Shown here piece after piece: positions 40,322-48,384 of a stretch of DNA of 50,293 nucleotides. The translations under genes and the position numbers were made by a program. Numbering within the stretch: the first letter of the stretch is position 1; every line of letters begins with the position of its first letter. The DNA is from Burkholderia sp. Bp9142 (GTDB lineage Bacteria; Pseudomonadota; Gammaproteobacteria; Burkholderiales; Burkholderiaceae), in NCBI RefSeq assembly GCF_003853415.1, contig NZ_QTPP01000052.1, forward strand, positions 1 to 50,293, read 5' to 3'. The notes below the pieces were generated by a model that searched no databases, was not told the DNA's origin, and saw nothing but the letters and a program-made list of their open reading frames with translations.

Positions 40322-40727
40322 CAGGCCCTCCGAATCTGCAGCGAGTGACTGCTTGCGGACCACGAGATCGGCGAGACGAAGGTCGCAATGGGTCGCGAGC
40401 GTGAGTCTGCTCATGCGAGAAGCTCACCGACGGCGATTTGCCGCATTGCTGACGCGAACCCCAGTCTTCGGCAACGTCGGCTTTGGCCAACAAGCGCGTC
40501 GCGCATTGGGCGGGTTTCGAAGTGAACCAGCCGTTCAAGTGACCACTGCACGGCTCAGGCGAGAGGCAGAAATTGGCCGCATGGCGACGTTACCGCATTG
40601 CAAGGTACGGCAAAACCGGGAAACCAGGTGATCCGTCGATATTTGTAGGCAGTAACCGCCCGACGAGGCAACGGACTACCGCTCATAACTCAGCCACCGC
40701 CGACAATCTGCTTAAGGTCAACTTCGG
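40322..40727. other. non-coding, possibly decayed sequence
   Basis: A 406-base gap between two convergent genes. No protein-like frame or good terminator was found. Its base composition and short motifs (for example GGCCGCATGGCGACG) resemble the other gaps of the accessory region. Confidence 0.35.
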
Positions 40728-41531
40728 TCAGGGCTTCACATTCCCTTGCCTGGAGCCGATGGCCGCGGCAATGCGGCTTTGCGCAGCGACGAGTTGGTCA
40801 TCCGTGGTCGCCACCAGCCACAGACGTGCCTGCTCCTCGATTTGGCGGTTGTGGTCCTTCAACGGGCCCATCGCGGCAGCGGCCTTCCAGACCACCGGGG
40901 CGATTCGGCTTTTCCTGCCTGACGGCGCGCCTACCAGCAGGCAGTAAGGTCCCAGCGGGAGCGATACAAACGGAAGTGCCGGACTGGCACGCACGCGCCA
41001 GTCGATGAAGGGCGTGTCGCCGATAAGCAGCGGCATGGGCAAGCTGTGGAGCACACTGAAATCGTACAGCGCCAGTTGCTCCCGCATGCCGGCGTAAATA
41101 CGCCGGATGTCGTCGACAACCGCCGCGCGGATCTCGTCATCGAACATGGGTTCCTGCGCGTATCGGGCAAACGCCTTTCGAGCCTCCCATTGATATGCGC
41201 TGAACAGGCCAATCTCCACGCAGTCCTGCACTGCGCGCTGGACATCCGCTACAGAACCGGCTTCCTCCGGCGTACTCAACTGCGCGGCCCGCAAAAACCG
41301 GGCAAGTCCAGCCTCCTGGATCGCAGGACCCTCCGCAGATGCATCGTCTTCAGCGCCCTTGCCAAGGGGCACATAGATATATTTCTCGGCCGCGAAATGC
41401 GACTTCTTGCCCTCGTCAAACCTGATTTCGCCATCAACGCAGTCCAGATAGCGAGTCCCGATTCGACCATGCTCCCAAACCCAATTTTTCAGGAGCGGAC
41501 GTAGTGGATGCAGTCTGTCGTGATCGGTCAT
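40728..41531 (-). CDS. hypothetical protein, DUF4238-like
   Basis: A 267-residue soluble protein beginning MTDHDRLHPLRPLLKNWVWE. The C-terminal half (SVLHSLPMPLLIGDTPFIDW, then LPFVSLPLGPYCLLVGAP) resembles the LLTSDxP-type region of DUF4238 proteins, but the usual N-terminal HHY(I/V)PxxYL motif is missing, so it is either a divergent member or N-terminally reduced. No catalytic motif or membrane segment was recognised. An orphan in the accessory region, with G+C close to the chromosome. A GCCTCCAT stretch on the plus strand (AT-GGAGGC on the minus) lies just before the start as a ribosome-binding site. Confidence 0.7.
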   Translation of the reverse strand: MTDHDRLHPLRPLLKNWVWEHGRIGTRYLDCVDGEIRFDEGKKSHFAAEKYIYVPLGKGAEDDASAEGPAIQEAGLARFLRAAQLSTPEEAGSVADVQRAVQDCVEIGLFSAYQWEARKAFARYAQEPMFDDEIRAAVVDDIRRIYAGMREQLALYDFSVLHSLPMPLLIGDTPFIDWRVRASPALPFVSLPLGPYCLLVGAPSGRKSRIAPVVWKAAAAMGPLKDHNRQIEEQARLWLVATTDDQLVAAQSRIAAAIGSRQGNVKP

Positions 41532-41965
41532 GGAAGCCTCCAGGTTGCCCAGTATAGTTCCAAGTTGTCGATTGTTTCGTGGAGGACATGGCGATCAATC
41601 GAACCACTACCGCCATTGGAACCCGCGCAGCCTCAACGGCTGTTTAACCGGATATCAGTGGCCCCGTGCCTACGCGCTGAGCGGCAAGTGCTCGGCCTTT
41701 GCAGGCGTTCACGTGTCGGCCGCGGTAGGTCGACTTGACGCTACCTTGCGGACGTTCGGCTGATCATCTGCACCGAACGTCTGCTGTCAGGCTCAGCGAA
41801 TAGGCACTTTCGACCCGTTTGAGACGTCCAACGCGATGCGCCGGAACGGCTGTTCGGGCCGGGAAAGAGGCCATCGCAAACTCTGCTCGGAAGGCCGTTC
41901 TCGGCCCGGGAGCGACGTCCATTCGTGCGGTGGGGTCGGGTCAAAACACGACCCCACCCCCACCG
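41532..41965. other. non-coding, possibly decayed sequence with an inverted repeat
   Basis: No gene was recognised. It contains GAACGGCTGTTC (41844-41855), matching the motif at 37609 but for one base, and a perfect 9-bp inverted repeat, GTGGGGTCG (41930-41938) with CGACCCCAC (41949-41957). Confidence 0.4.
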
Positions 41966-42407
41966 ATCGTGCGCGACCAGTACAAAGCGCCACCTCCTGA
42001 CGGATGCGCACGGCATTCTACTGTCACTGATCCTGACTGGCGCCAACCGCAACGCGACGTCACCCAACTGCTGCCGCTGATCGAGGGGTGATTCCTCCGA
42101 TCCGTGGCAAACGTGGTCGTCCCCTATCCAAGCCCAGCATCGTGCAGAGTGATCGCGGATACGACCACGACAAACACCCCCCTACACGCCGTCGGCATCG
42201 CCACGGAGGTCGCCCGCCCGGGGCCAGCCGCACCGCAGCGGCCTTGGCAAGACCCGAACGATCGCCTGGTTGCACAATTTCAAGCGACAGCGAGTTGGCT
42301 TCGAGAGACTGGCCATCATTCACGAAGCCTTCCTGAAAATCGCTTGCTGCATCATATGCTGACGCCATCTCATAAAAGTCATGAAAGTCATTTTGTTAGG
42401 GCTCTAA
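41966..42407 (+). pseudogene. remnant of an IS5-family transposase
   Basis: Pieces of a transposase C-terminal half are readable in different frames: KRHLLTDAHGILLSLILTGANRN, then LLPLIEG before a TGA, then PPIRGKRGRPLSKPSIVQSD followed by RGYDHDKH, then GLGKTRTIAWLHNFKRQRVG and ERLAIIHEAFLKIACCIIC before a TGA where Trp is expected. These match the conserved ANRND, RGYDHDK and WLHNFRR blocks of IS5-family (IS427-like) transposases. At least two frameshifts and two nonsense changes are present and the N-terminal half is absent, so it is inactive. Confidence 0.8.
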
Positions 42408-42459
42408 GCGCGTATGCTGGGAATGCCGCCTTGGCACGCAACGCACCAGGAGCAACACC

Positions 42460-42597
42460 ATGGCCAAGAGTCAACTACGCAGCACTCGCGAAGCGAAAAA
42501 GCCCAAGCAGCCCACGAAGCCGTCAGTGCCGGCAACCCCGTTCAGCACGGTTCATCCGCGGGTTGGGAACGAAGGTGTCGCCAAGAAGAAGACGTAA
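42460..42597 (+). CDS. small basic protein, 45 residues
   Basis: An ATG-TAA frame with a well placed CAGGAG upstream: MAKSQLRSTREAKKPKQPTK at the N-terminus, ending GVAKKKT. It is rich in Lys, Pro and Thr, and predicted disordered. Similar small proteins are, to my recollection, common in Burkholderiales genomes, but no function is known. It begins a series of small rightward genes with good ribosome-binding sites. Confidence 0.65.
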   Translation: MAKSQLRSTREAKKPKQPTKPSVPATPFSTVHPRVGNEGVAKKKT

Positions 42598-42707
42598 ATC
42601 GGTTGGCCGCGGACACGCGGCACGGTGGTCACACGCAACTTGTAACGCTCACCGCAGGAAATTGATATCTCCACATTGAAAGCGCAGACCGCTTCGGGAG
42701 GCGCATC

Positions 42708-43025
42708 ATGATCCATCACAACTCAGACCCCACTTTTCGCGGTCTTCCGCTCACGGCCGAGCAAGACTCGGAAATTCGTCACTACCTGAGCAGGAAGGCC
42801 AAGCTGGGCAAGCCATGGAATACCCCCGAGCTGCGCGGGATGCTTGAGGACATGCTGCTGCCGCCAAGTACGGAGGACGACAGCCAGAGCGACATCCCGG
42901 GCGACGCGTTGACCGCCGCAGAGCGCGCAGCCGCGTTCGTCGATCAGGACATGGAGCCAATCGAGGCGTATGAGGAATTGCATGCCGCGATGGAAGCCGA
43001 GAGCATGAAAGGCAATACGCACTAG
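42708..43025 (+). CDS. hypothetical acidic protein, 105 residues
   Basis: A soluble, acidic, mostly helical protein: MIHHNSDPTFRGLPLTAEQD, EIRHYLSRKAKLGKPWNTPE, then an acidic middle (STEDDSQSDIPGD) and a helical C-terminus. GGGAGG lies 10 bases upstream of the ATG. No family was recognised. It lies 64 bases before the first DUF1488 gene and may be co-transcribed with it. Confidence 0.75.
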   Translation: MIHHNSDPTFRGLPLTAEQDSEIRHYLSRKAKLGKPWNTPELRGMLEDMLLPPSTEDDSQSDIPGDALTAAERAAAFVDQDMEPIEAYEELHAAMEAESMKGNTH

Positions 43026-43089
43026 CGGCTCCGAGCTGGTAGTGAGCGTGCAACCCGGTCCATCAAAGGCGTAGAACGAAGGACGACAC

Positions 43090-43341
43090 ATGGCACTCAG
43101 TTTTTCCAACCCCAGCCGCAGCTATGATGGGACCAGGCATGGCGTGTGGTTCTGGGGTTACGACAACACACGCGAGATTACCTTCTTTGTGGAAGACCGC
43201 GTACTGATGAATTTCGATTCCGCTCTCGGTTCTGACGAAGCCGGGGTGCTGGCCTCCTTCGACCGGCATCGCAATGAGATCCTGAAGATCGCCATGACGC
43301 TCTATGCCAAGGGGCCGCAGACTCTCTACACGCTGCACTAA
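43090..43341 (+). CDS. DUF1488-family protein (copy 1)
   Basis: An 83-residue DUF1488 protein: LSFSNPSRSYDGTRHGVWFWGYDNTREITF, followed by a helical half containing FDRHRNEILKIA. The family is small, widespread in proteobacteria and uncharacterised. AAGGAC precedes the ATG. A second member lies at 44303 and shares most of the same motifs. Confidence 0.85.
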   Translation: MALSFSNPSRSYDGTRHGVWFWGYDNTREITFFVEDRVLMNFDSALGSDEAGVLASFDRHRNEILKIAMTLYAKGPQTLYTLH

Positions 43342-43725
43342 GAAGCTCTTATGCGCGTCGCCATTCCGGTCCATGACACATGGCGGCACGCGCTGGATAG
43401 AGAGTGTTGGTAAAGCGTCAATGTTGCGAGGCGTTGCCAAATGGCATCGCGAACAGACGATGTAATGTTTTTATTGGGGGCGACCGATGGGAATCGGAAT
43501 AGAGATCCTCATCGGCGTTACCAAAACAATCCAAAATTGAGAACAAATGCGACGCAAGCATCGAATCAGCGGCACGCACAGCAAGTTGAGCGCGGCAAGC
43601 GCAAGCAAGTCGAAGCTCGAAGCGACGGCGCCCATCATCAATTTAATACGCGCAATGCGACTCAAATCACGGGATAGTGCGTCTGATAAGCGTCAGTCGC
43701 GAGACTGCTGAAGAGCAGTCACCAG

Positions 43726-43752
43726 AAGCCGGCCAGGCGCCGGCTTTTCTTG
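43726..43752 (+). terminator. intrinsic terminator after the first small-gene group
   Basis: AAGCCGGC (43726-43733) and GCCGGCTT (43739-43746) form an 8-bp stem with loop CAGGC, running into TTTTCTT. A second hairpin with a GAAG tetraloop lies immediately upstream. Confidence 0.88.
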
Positions 43753-43894
43753 TCTGGCGTGATAGAAATTGGTCGGAACCCAAGCGGAGTGGACAGACTC
43801 TATTCGACCACCGGGCTGGGGGAAACGCTGATTTGTTCCCGGTTCCCGCGGTACATGGGGCGGGCGCGATGCCGGCTTCCGTGAGCGCATCACC

Positions 43895-43900
43895 TATAAT
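43895..43900 (+). promoter_or_regulatory. -10 element (TATAAT) before a small membrane protein gene
   Basis: A perfect TATAAT in an AT-rich patch, 35 bases before the ATG at 43936. No good -35 stands at 16-18 bases. Confidence 0.5.
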
Positions 43901-43935
43901 TGAAAAGGTGGTTGCGACCCAGCAAGGAGGCTGCC

Positions 43936-44091
43936 ATGACTCAGTCAATGATTGCCTTTGTGGTCGGCCTGGCGGTCATATTGGTCGTCGCGTTCATGCT
44001 GGCGCAACGATACATGCGCGACTACAAGGGCGACGCGATGGTTCAGTGGCTCGATGCACATCACATGGGTTGGATGCACCGTAAGCATTGA
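43936..44091 (+). CDS. small single-pass membrane protein, 51 residues
   Basis: MTQSMIAFVVGLAVILVVAF is an N-terminal transmembrane helix, followed by a short charged tail with WLDAHHMGWMHRKH, rich in His and Met, which could bind metal. AAGGAGG is ideally spaced before the ATG. No family was recognised. Confidence 0.75.
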   Translation: MTQSMIAFVVGLAVILVVAFMLAQRYMRDYKGDAMVQWLDAHHMGWMHRKH

Positions 44092-44104
44092 CGGCGCGGT
44101 AACG

Positions 44105-44287
44105 ATGCGGTTCCGATCCCGCTCTTGCAAAGCAGTGGCTACGGTTGCGCGCCCCGCTGAACAAGCCGCCGCGCGCGCCTTGGCACTGAAGCTCGCGGAC
44201 AGCGAGCGCGCCCAGAAGCAGCGCGAAAGTGACGCTCGTGTCAATGTCAACGCGAGCAAGTGGCGTTATATCTGTCAGGAGGGTTAG
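44105..44287 (+). CDS. possible small basic protein, 60 residues
   Basis: An ATG frame beginning MRFRSRSCKAVATVARPAEQ with a helical middle (ALALKLADSERAQKQRES) and ending WRYICQEG. It starts 13 bases after the previous stop and ends 15 bases before the next start, so it fits an operon, but its ribosome-binding site is weak. Confidence 0.4.
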   Translation: MRFRSRSCKAVATVARPAEQAAARALALKLADSERAQKQRESDARVNVNASKWRYICQEG

Positions 44288-44302
44288 ATCGGAAAAAGTG
44301 AC

Positions 44303-44611
44303 GTGACACTCAACTTTCCTAATCCCAGTCGCACCTACGACGCTTCCAGACACTGTGTGTGCTTCTGGGGCTACGACGATTCTCGCGAGGTTACCTTTCT
44401 GGTCGACGATGCGATGCTGACGAAACTGAACCCCAACATGGGTTCTGGCGAACCCGCCTTGCTTGCGGCCTTCGACCGCAACCGCGACCGGATTCTGGGA
44501 CTCGCCAGAGACCTTCATCAGGGTGGTCCCCAGAACCGGTACACGATCTCGCGAGAGGGGCCCCCCTTTGCGCGGGCATTGCACGTACGCCTTCTGTCTG
44601 ACCTGCACTAG
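44303..44611 (+). CDS. DUF1488-family protein (copy 2, extended)
   Basis: A 102-residue DUF1488 protein starting at GTG: TLNFPNPSRTYDASRHCVCF, then WGYDDSREVTFLVDDAML and AAFDRNRDRILGLARD. It is the paralogue of the gene at 43090 with about 20 extra C-terminal residues (ISREGPPFARALHVRLLSDL). GGAAAAAG lies upstream of the GTG. Two diverged copies within 1.3 kb suggest an old duplication or a functional pair. Confidence 0.85.
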   Translation: MTLNFPNPSRTYDASRHCVCFWGYDDSREVTFLVDDAMLTKLNPNMGSGEPALLAAFDRNRDRILGLARDLHQGGPQNRYTISREGPPFARALHVRLLSDLH

Positions 44612-44657
44612 CTGTAGGTTGTCTGCTCGCGTCCGGACCCGCTAACCTGAGGGGGAC

Positions 44658-46256
44658 ATGGATCGCTTAAAGCATGCGTTGCTTGAATATCACGAACGCA
44701 GCAAGCACCGTCTCGACTTCTACGCTCCTGGCCCCGGGGGGCTTGACTGGACAACCCAGCCGGACCCATTCCGGGAGTTTCACGGCGCACCGCGCGTTGG
44801 TCTGCCGTTAGCTGCGGACACCCTGGCCACGCGCTACAACGAGTTACGCTGCGGCGCTCTGCCGCCCGCGCACAGATTCGATGTATCCAATCTGGCAATC
44901 CTGTTCGAACTCTCGCTCGGCTTGTCGGCGTGGAAATCCTATGGCGCCCAGCGGTGGGCACTGCGCTGCAACCCTTCGAGCGGAAATCTGCATCCGACCG
45001 AGGGCTATCTTCTGTGTCCAGCTCTGCCCGGCATGTCCGCAGGCATCTACCACTACCTGAGCCGGGATCACGCGCTTGAATATCGCGCTGCGGTGGACGA
45101 GTCGCAATGGACTGAGGCGTTTTCGGAGAATGGTGTCCTGGTCGGCATAAGCTCGATCCACTGGCGCGAAGCGTGGAAATACGGCATGCGCGCCTGGCGC
45201 TATTGCCAACAGGATTGCGGCCACGTCATAGCCGCGATGAGTTACGCAGCAGCAGCGCTCGGCTGGCAGACGCGGTTGATGGAGGCGGCTGCGGATGATG
45301 CCGTGGCCGACTTGCTTGGAGTGGACCGCCGCGAAGATTTCAGAGAAGCCGAAGCGGAGGCGCCGGATCTTTTGCTCTGGATTGGCAACCCTGAGACGCG
45401 GCCCGATCTCGAGAGCATGCTGACCGCTTTGGATCGGGCACAGTGGCACGGACGTGCGAATCAGCTGAGTTCGGGACATGTGAAGTGGCCGGACATCGAT
45501 TCGATTCATCGCGCAACCTACAAGCCCCGTACTCGTGAAGCACCCTCGCCGAATCCGGAGCCGTATTCGTCGCCAGCGGCGCCAGCCCTCGATCTCAGCT
45601 TCGCCCGGATCGCCAGACAGCGTCGCAGCGCGGTGAATTTCGATGGCACGACGCGCATCAGCGACTCGGCCTTTTTCGGCATGCTGGCGTGCCTGTTGCC
45701 ACATCCCGACACGCCGCCGTGGAATGCGCTGATGTCTCCTACCGCAGTGCATGCGGCGCTGTTGGTGCACCGTGTCGACGGCCTGGAGCCGGGCCTCTAT
45801 ATGCTCGTGAGAACTTTGGGAGCGCTGTCGGATCTCAAGCGGTCTCTGCGTCCAGAATGGCTGTGGCAAAAGATCGGGCCGGACCATCTGCCGCTCTATC
45901 TTCTACTGCCTTACGATTTGCGCGCGGCGGCAAAGTTGATCTGCTGCCACCAGGATATCGGCGCTGATTCCTGCTTTGCGCTGGGGATGATCGCGAGATT
46001 CGAAATAGCCTTGAAACAACCATGGCGATATCGCTATCTTTTCTGGGAATGCGGCATTCTCGGCCAGACGCTCTATCTCGAAGCTGAGGCCGCCGGAGTT
46101 CGCGCCACGGGGATCGGCTGTTTTTTTGACGATGAAATGCACACGCTACTCGGAGTGAAGGATCACAGCTGGCAAAGCCTGTATCACTTCACCGTCGGTG
46201 GCGCCCTGGACGATCAACGCCTGTCCGCAGTTCCGTCGTATGAGGTTCAGCCTTGA
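44658..46256 (+). CDS. tandem nitroreductase-fold protein (SagB/ThcOx-like)
   Basis: A 532-residue protein made of two nitroreductase-like domains. The first (about 60-230) has the SagB-like RCNPSSGNLHPTEGYLL (flavin-binding) and CQQDCGHVIAAMSYAAAALG. The second (about 310-525) has IARQRRSAVNFDG, a substrate region, QDIGADSCFALGMIARFE and LYLEAEAAGVRATGIGCFFDDEM. SagB-type enzymes are FMN-dependent dehydrogenases that aromatise azolines in some peptide natural products, but no YcaO cyclase or precursor peptide is nearby, so it is an orphan of unknown substrate. GAGGGGG precedes the ATG. It follows the second DUF1488 gene by 46 bases. Confidence 0.85.
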   Translation: MDRLKHALLEYHERSKHRLDFYAPGPGGLDWTTQPDPFREFHGAPRVGLPLAADTLATRYNELRCGALPPAHRFDVSNLAILFELSLGLSAWKSYGAQRWALRCNPSSGNLHPTEGYLLCPALPGMSAGIYHYLSRDHALEYRAAVDESQWTEAFSENGVLVGISSIHWREAWKYGMRAWRYCQQDCGHVIAAMSYAAAALGWQTRLMEAAADDAVADLLGVDRREDFREAEAEAPDLLLWIGNPETRPDLESMLTALDRAQWHGRANQLSSGHVKWPDIDSIHRATYKPRTREAPSPNPEPYSSPAAPALDLSFARIARQRRSAVNFDGTTRISDSAFFGMLACLLPHPDTPPWNALMSPTAVHAALLVHRVDGLEPGLYMLVRTLGALSDLKRSLRPEWLWQKIGPDHLPLYLLLPYDLRAAAKLICCHQDIGADSCFALGMIARFEIALKQPWRYRYLFWECGILGQTLYLEAEAAGVRATGIGCFFDDEMHTLLGVKDHSWQSLYHFTVGGALDDQRLSAVPSYEVQP

Positions 46257-46560
46257 GGGGAGAGCCCCACATCTCCTTGGCCGATCGCCGCCTCAAAGCA
46301 CTAACGCTCGAAAGCGGTCGTTCGTTGCCGTTGACGATTTGCCGGGAATGACCGCAAAGGCCGATGACGCAGCATTCGCTATCGTGAACCGAATGGCCGC
46401 TTCCTGAGGTGGAACTGACGCCTGAATGTCCGAGTGAAGGTGCGGGCGAATGACGCTTCATGGCCGAACGCCGACGTTCCTCCCCGGGTGTTCCCCCGGA
46501 AATCCGCGATGAACCATTTTTTCGGTATCGCCGGCGTCGCGCAACGATCCGGCTCACACG
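46257..46560. other. non-coding, possibly decayed sequence at the accessory-region edge
   Basis: A 304-base gap between convergent genes. No gene was recognised. Short stretches such as GAATGACCGCAAAGGCCGA and GAATGACGCTTCATGGCCGA resemble each other and the other gaps of this region. It probably marks the right edge of the accessory DNA. Confidence 0.4.
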
Positions 46561-47484
46561 TCAGACCATCGTCCTCAACCAGTCGAGCAGATCCGACTGC
46601 GCGCTGCCGTCCTTCACAGGCTCCGGCGTCAGCAGACAATAGTGCGAGCCGTCTTCGACGAAACCCATCGGCGCGACCAGGACACCGCTTTCGAGATCGT
46701 CGCGCACGAGATGCCACGGACCGATCGCGACACCCAGCCCCGCAACAGCCGCCTGAAGGCTGAAATAGAAATGGTCGAACACCTGCCCGCGTCCGCCGCC
46801 CGCCGGCTGATGCGCGGCCGCCGCCCACGCCTTCCATGCGTCCGGCCGCGTCCGGGTATGCAGTCGCGGTGCGCCCCGCTTCAACGCGCGACCGTCGCGA
46901 CTGCCGGAAAACCACGTATCCACGTTATCCGGCCGGCACACCGGACCAACTCTTTCCGTGAACAGCTGCTCGGCGTGATAACCGTCGGGCCACGCAAAGT
47001 CGTTGCGGCGGATCGCCATGTCGATACCGTGGTCGAACGAGAACGGGCCGCCCGCCGCGGCGAGATGGATATCGACGCCCGGATAGGTCGCCTGGAAGTC
47101 CGGCCAGCGCGGAATCAGCCAGCGCATCAGCAGCGTGGGCTCGCACGACAGCACCCAATGCTGCGCACGGGCCGCCTCGGTCCGTAACTCGTTTGCGGCC
47201 TGTCTCATCAGATGCAGACCGTCATGGACGGCCTGCGCCAGCTTGCGGCCCGCATCGGTCAGGAAGACACGACGACTGCGCCGCTCGAACAACGCCACCC
47301 CCAGATCGTCTTCGAGCAGACGCACCGCCCGACTGACGGCGCCGTGCGTCACATGCAGTTCATCGGCGGCACGGCTGAAATGCTCATGGCGCGCCGCCGC
47401 TTCGAAGCAGCGCAGGGCCATCAACGACGGCAGATTGGCGCGAACCTCATGTGAGTCAGACTCACCATTCTGGTCAGAAATCAT
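46561..47484 (-). CDS. LysR-family regulator (GcvA-like)
   Basis: A 307-residue LysR regulator. The HTH is ALRCFEAAARHEHFSRAADE with THGAVSRAVRLLEDDLGVAL, typical of the GcvA/AmpR subgroup, and the effector domain contains YPGVDIHLAAAGG and the DMAIRRNDF motif. It is divergent from the LysE-family exporter gene with only 67 bases between them, the standard arrangement for an amino-acid-sensing activator of an exporter. Confidence 0.92.
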   Translation of the reverse strand: MISDQNGESDSHEVRANLPSLMALRCFEAAARHEHFSRAADELHVTHGAVSRAVRLLEDDLGVALFERRSRRVFLTDAGRKLAQAVHDGLHLMRQAANELRTEAARAQHWVLSCEPTLLMRWLIPRWPDFQATYPGVDIHLAAAGGPFSFDHGIDMAIRRNDFAWPDGYHAEQLFTERVGPVCRPDNVDTWFSGSRDGRALKRGAPRLHTRTRPDAWKAWAAAAHQPAGGGRGQVFDHFYFSLQAAVAGLGVAIGPWHLVRDDLESGVLVAPMGFVEDGSHYCLLTPEPVKDGSAQSDLLDWLRTMV

Positions 47485-47551
47485 CGTTTTTCCTGATGAA
47501 CCTTGATCCCTAATATTGACGCATCACGATGAACTTCAAAAGGACGATGCA

Positions 47552-48169
47552 ATGACGGAATGGATAGTCGTATTCACCATCACTTTGCTGGCCGTCATCA
47601 GCCCGGGGCCGGATTTCGCGATGGTCACGCGCAACAGCCTGATGCTGTCGCGCCGGTCGGGCTTGCTCACCGCGTGGGGGATCGGACTGGGCGTGACGGT
47701 ACACGTGAGCTACACGCTGCTCGGCGTGGGCCTGCTGATCCGTCAATCCCTGTGGCTCTTCGATGCCGTCAAGCTCGTCGGCGCGATCTACCTGATCTAC
47801 CTCGGCGCGAAGATGCTCGCGGCCAAACCCGCTGACGGTCGGCCCGCGACGCAGGCCGCGCCGCTGTCGGATCTCGCGGCGCTGCGCACCGGTTTCCTGA
47901 CCAACGCGCTGAATCCGAAAACCACCGTGTTCATCGTCAGCCTGTTCATGCAGGCCGTCCGCCCCGGCACGCCATTGTTCGTGCAGATCGGCTACGGCCT
48001 GTTCATCGCGCTGGCGCACGCGGGCTGGTTCAGTCTGGTGGCCGTCTGTTTCTCGGCCGAGGCTGTCCGTGATCGTTTGCTGTCCTTACGTCACTGGATC
48101 GACCGCACCTTTGGCGTCCTGCTGGTCGGCTTCGGGGTAATGCTCGCCGTTGCGCGCGGCAGTCGCTGA
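47552..48169 (+). CDS. LysE-family amino acid/metabolite exporter
   Basis: A 205-residue membrane exporter of the LysE/RhtB family with five to six helices: EWIVVFTITLLAVISPGPDFAMV (the SPGPDxxxV motif), RRSGLLTAWGIGLGVTVHVSY, VKLVGAIYLIYLGAKML and GFLTNALNPKTTVFIVSLF (the N-P motif). It exports amino acids or related compounds. I chose ATG 47552 with AAAGGA upstream. A -10-like TAATAT lies at 47511-47516. It is probably controlled by the divergent LysR gene. Confidence 0.93.
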   Translation: MTEWIVVFTITLLAVISPGPDFAMVTRNSLMLSRRSGLLTAWGIGLGVTVHVSYTLLGVGLLIRQSLWLFDAVKLVGAIYLIYLGAKMLAAKPADGRPATQAAPLSDLAALRTGFLTNALNPKTTVFIVSLFMQAVRPGTPLFVQIGYGLFIALAHAGWFSLVAVCFSAEAVRDRLLSLRHWIDRTFGVLLVGFGVMLAVARGSR

Positions 48170-48384
48170 TCGACGCGTGGCCGGTCAACGTCAATCCGGC
48201 AGCAACGCCCCGCTCGCCCGTCCCGGTATCGCATCGCGGCCGGCAATCATCGCCATGCGCTGCCTGGCTTTCTCGGCTCACACCATCCAGATATATAGAT
48301 TTTTAGTCTACTATGGACAATTCATTCTTAAAGGCAGATACTTGGCAGCATCGCTTTCAAGGCCAACCCGAGAAAGGAACAACC
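48170..48384. other. spacer upstream of the aminotransferase gene
   Basis: The 215-base gap contains an AT-rich patch (48290-48350: TATATAGATTTTTAGTCTAC) that is the likely promoter region. No clear terminator follows the exporter gene. Confidence 0.35.

Larger units (their letters stand above)
43342..43935. other. intergenic region with terminator and promoter
   Basis: A 594-base gap. A 54-codon basic frame (43547-43711, beginning MRRKHRISGTHSKLSAASAS) and a 17-codon frame (MGIGIEILIGVTKTIQN) after a GGGGG stretch were noted but lack convincing support. Two hairpins follow: GACTGCT/AGCAGTC (43703-43720) and the intrinsic terminator at 43726-43752. A -10 element is at 43895. Confidence 0.4.

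Noticed and set aside
43441..43677. Overlapping short frames upstream of the 43.7-kb terminator
   Set aside because: Three alternative frames exist on this stretch, none with a clear ribosome-binding site plus protein character; mentioned only in the intergenic entry.
44658..46256. A thiazole/oxazole-modified peptide gene cluster around the SagB-like enzyme
   Set aside because: No YcaO cyclodehydratase, no Ocin-ThiF partner and no precursor with a Cys/Ser/Thr-rich core was found nearby.
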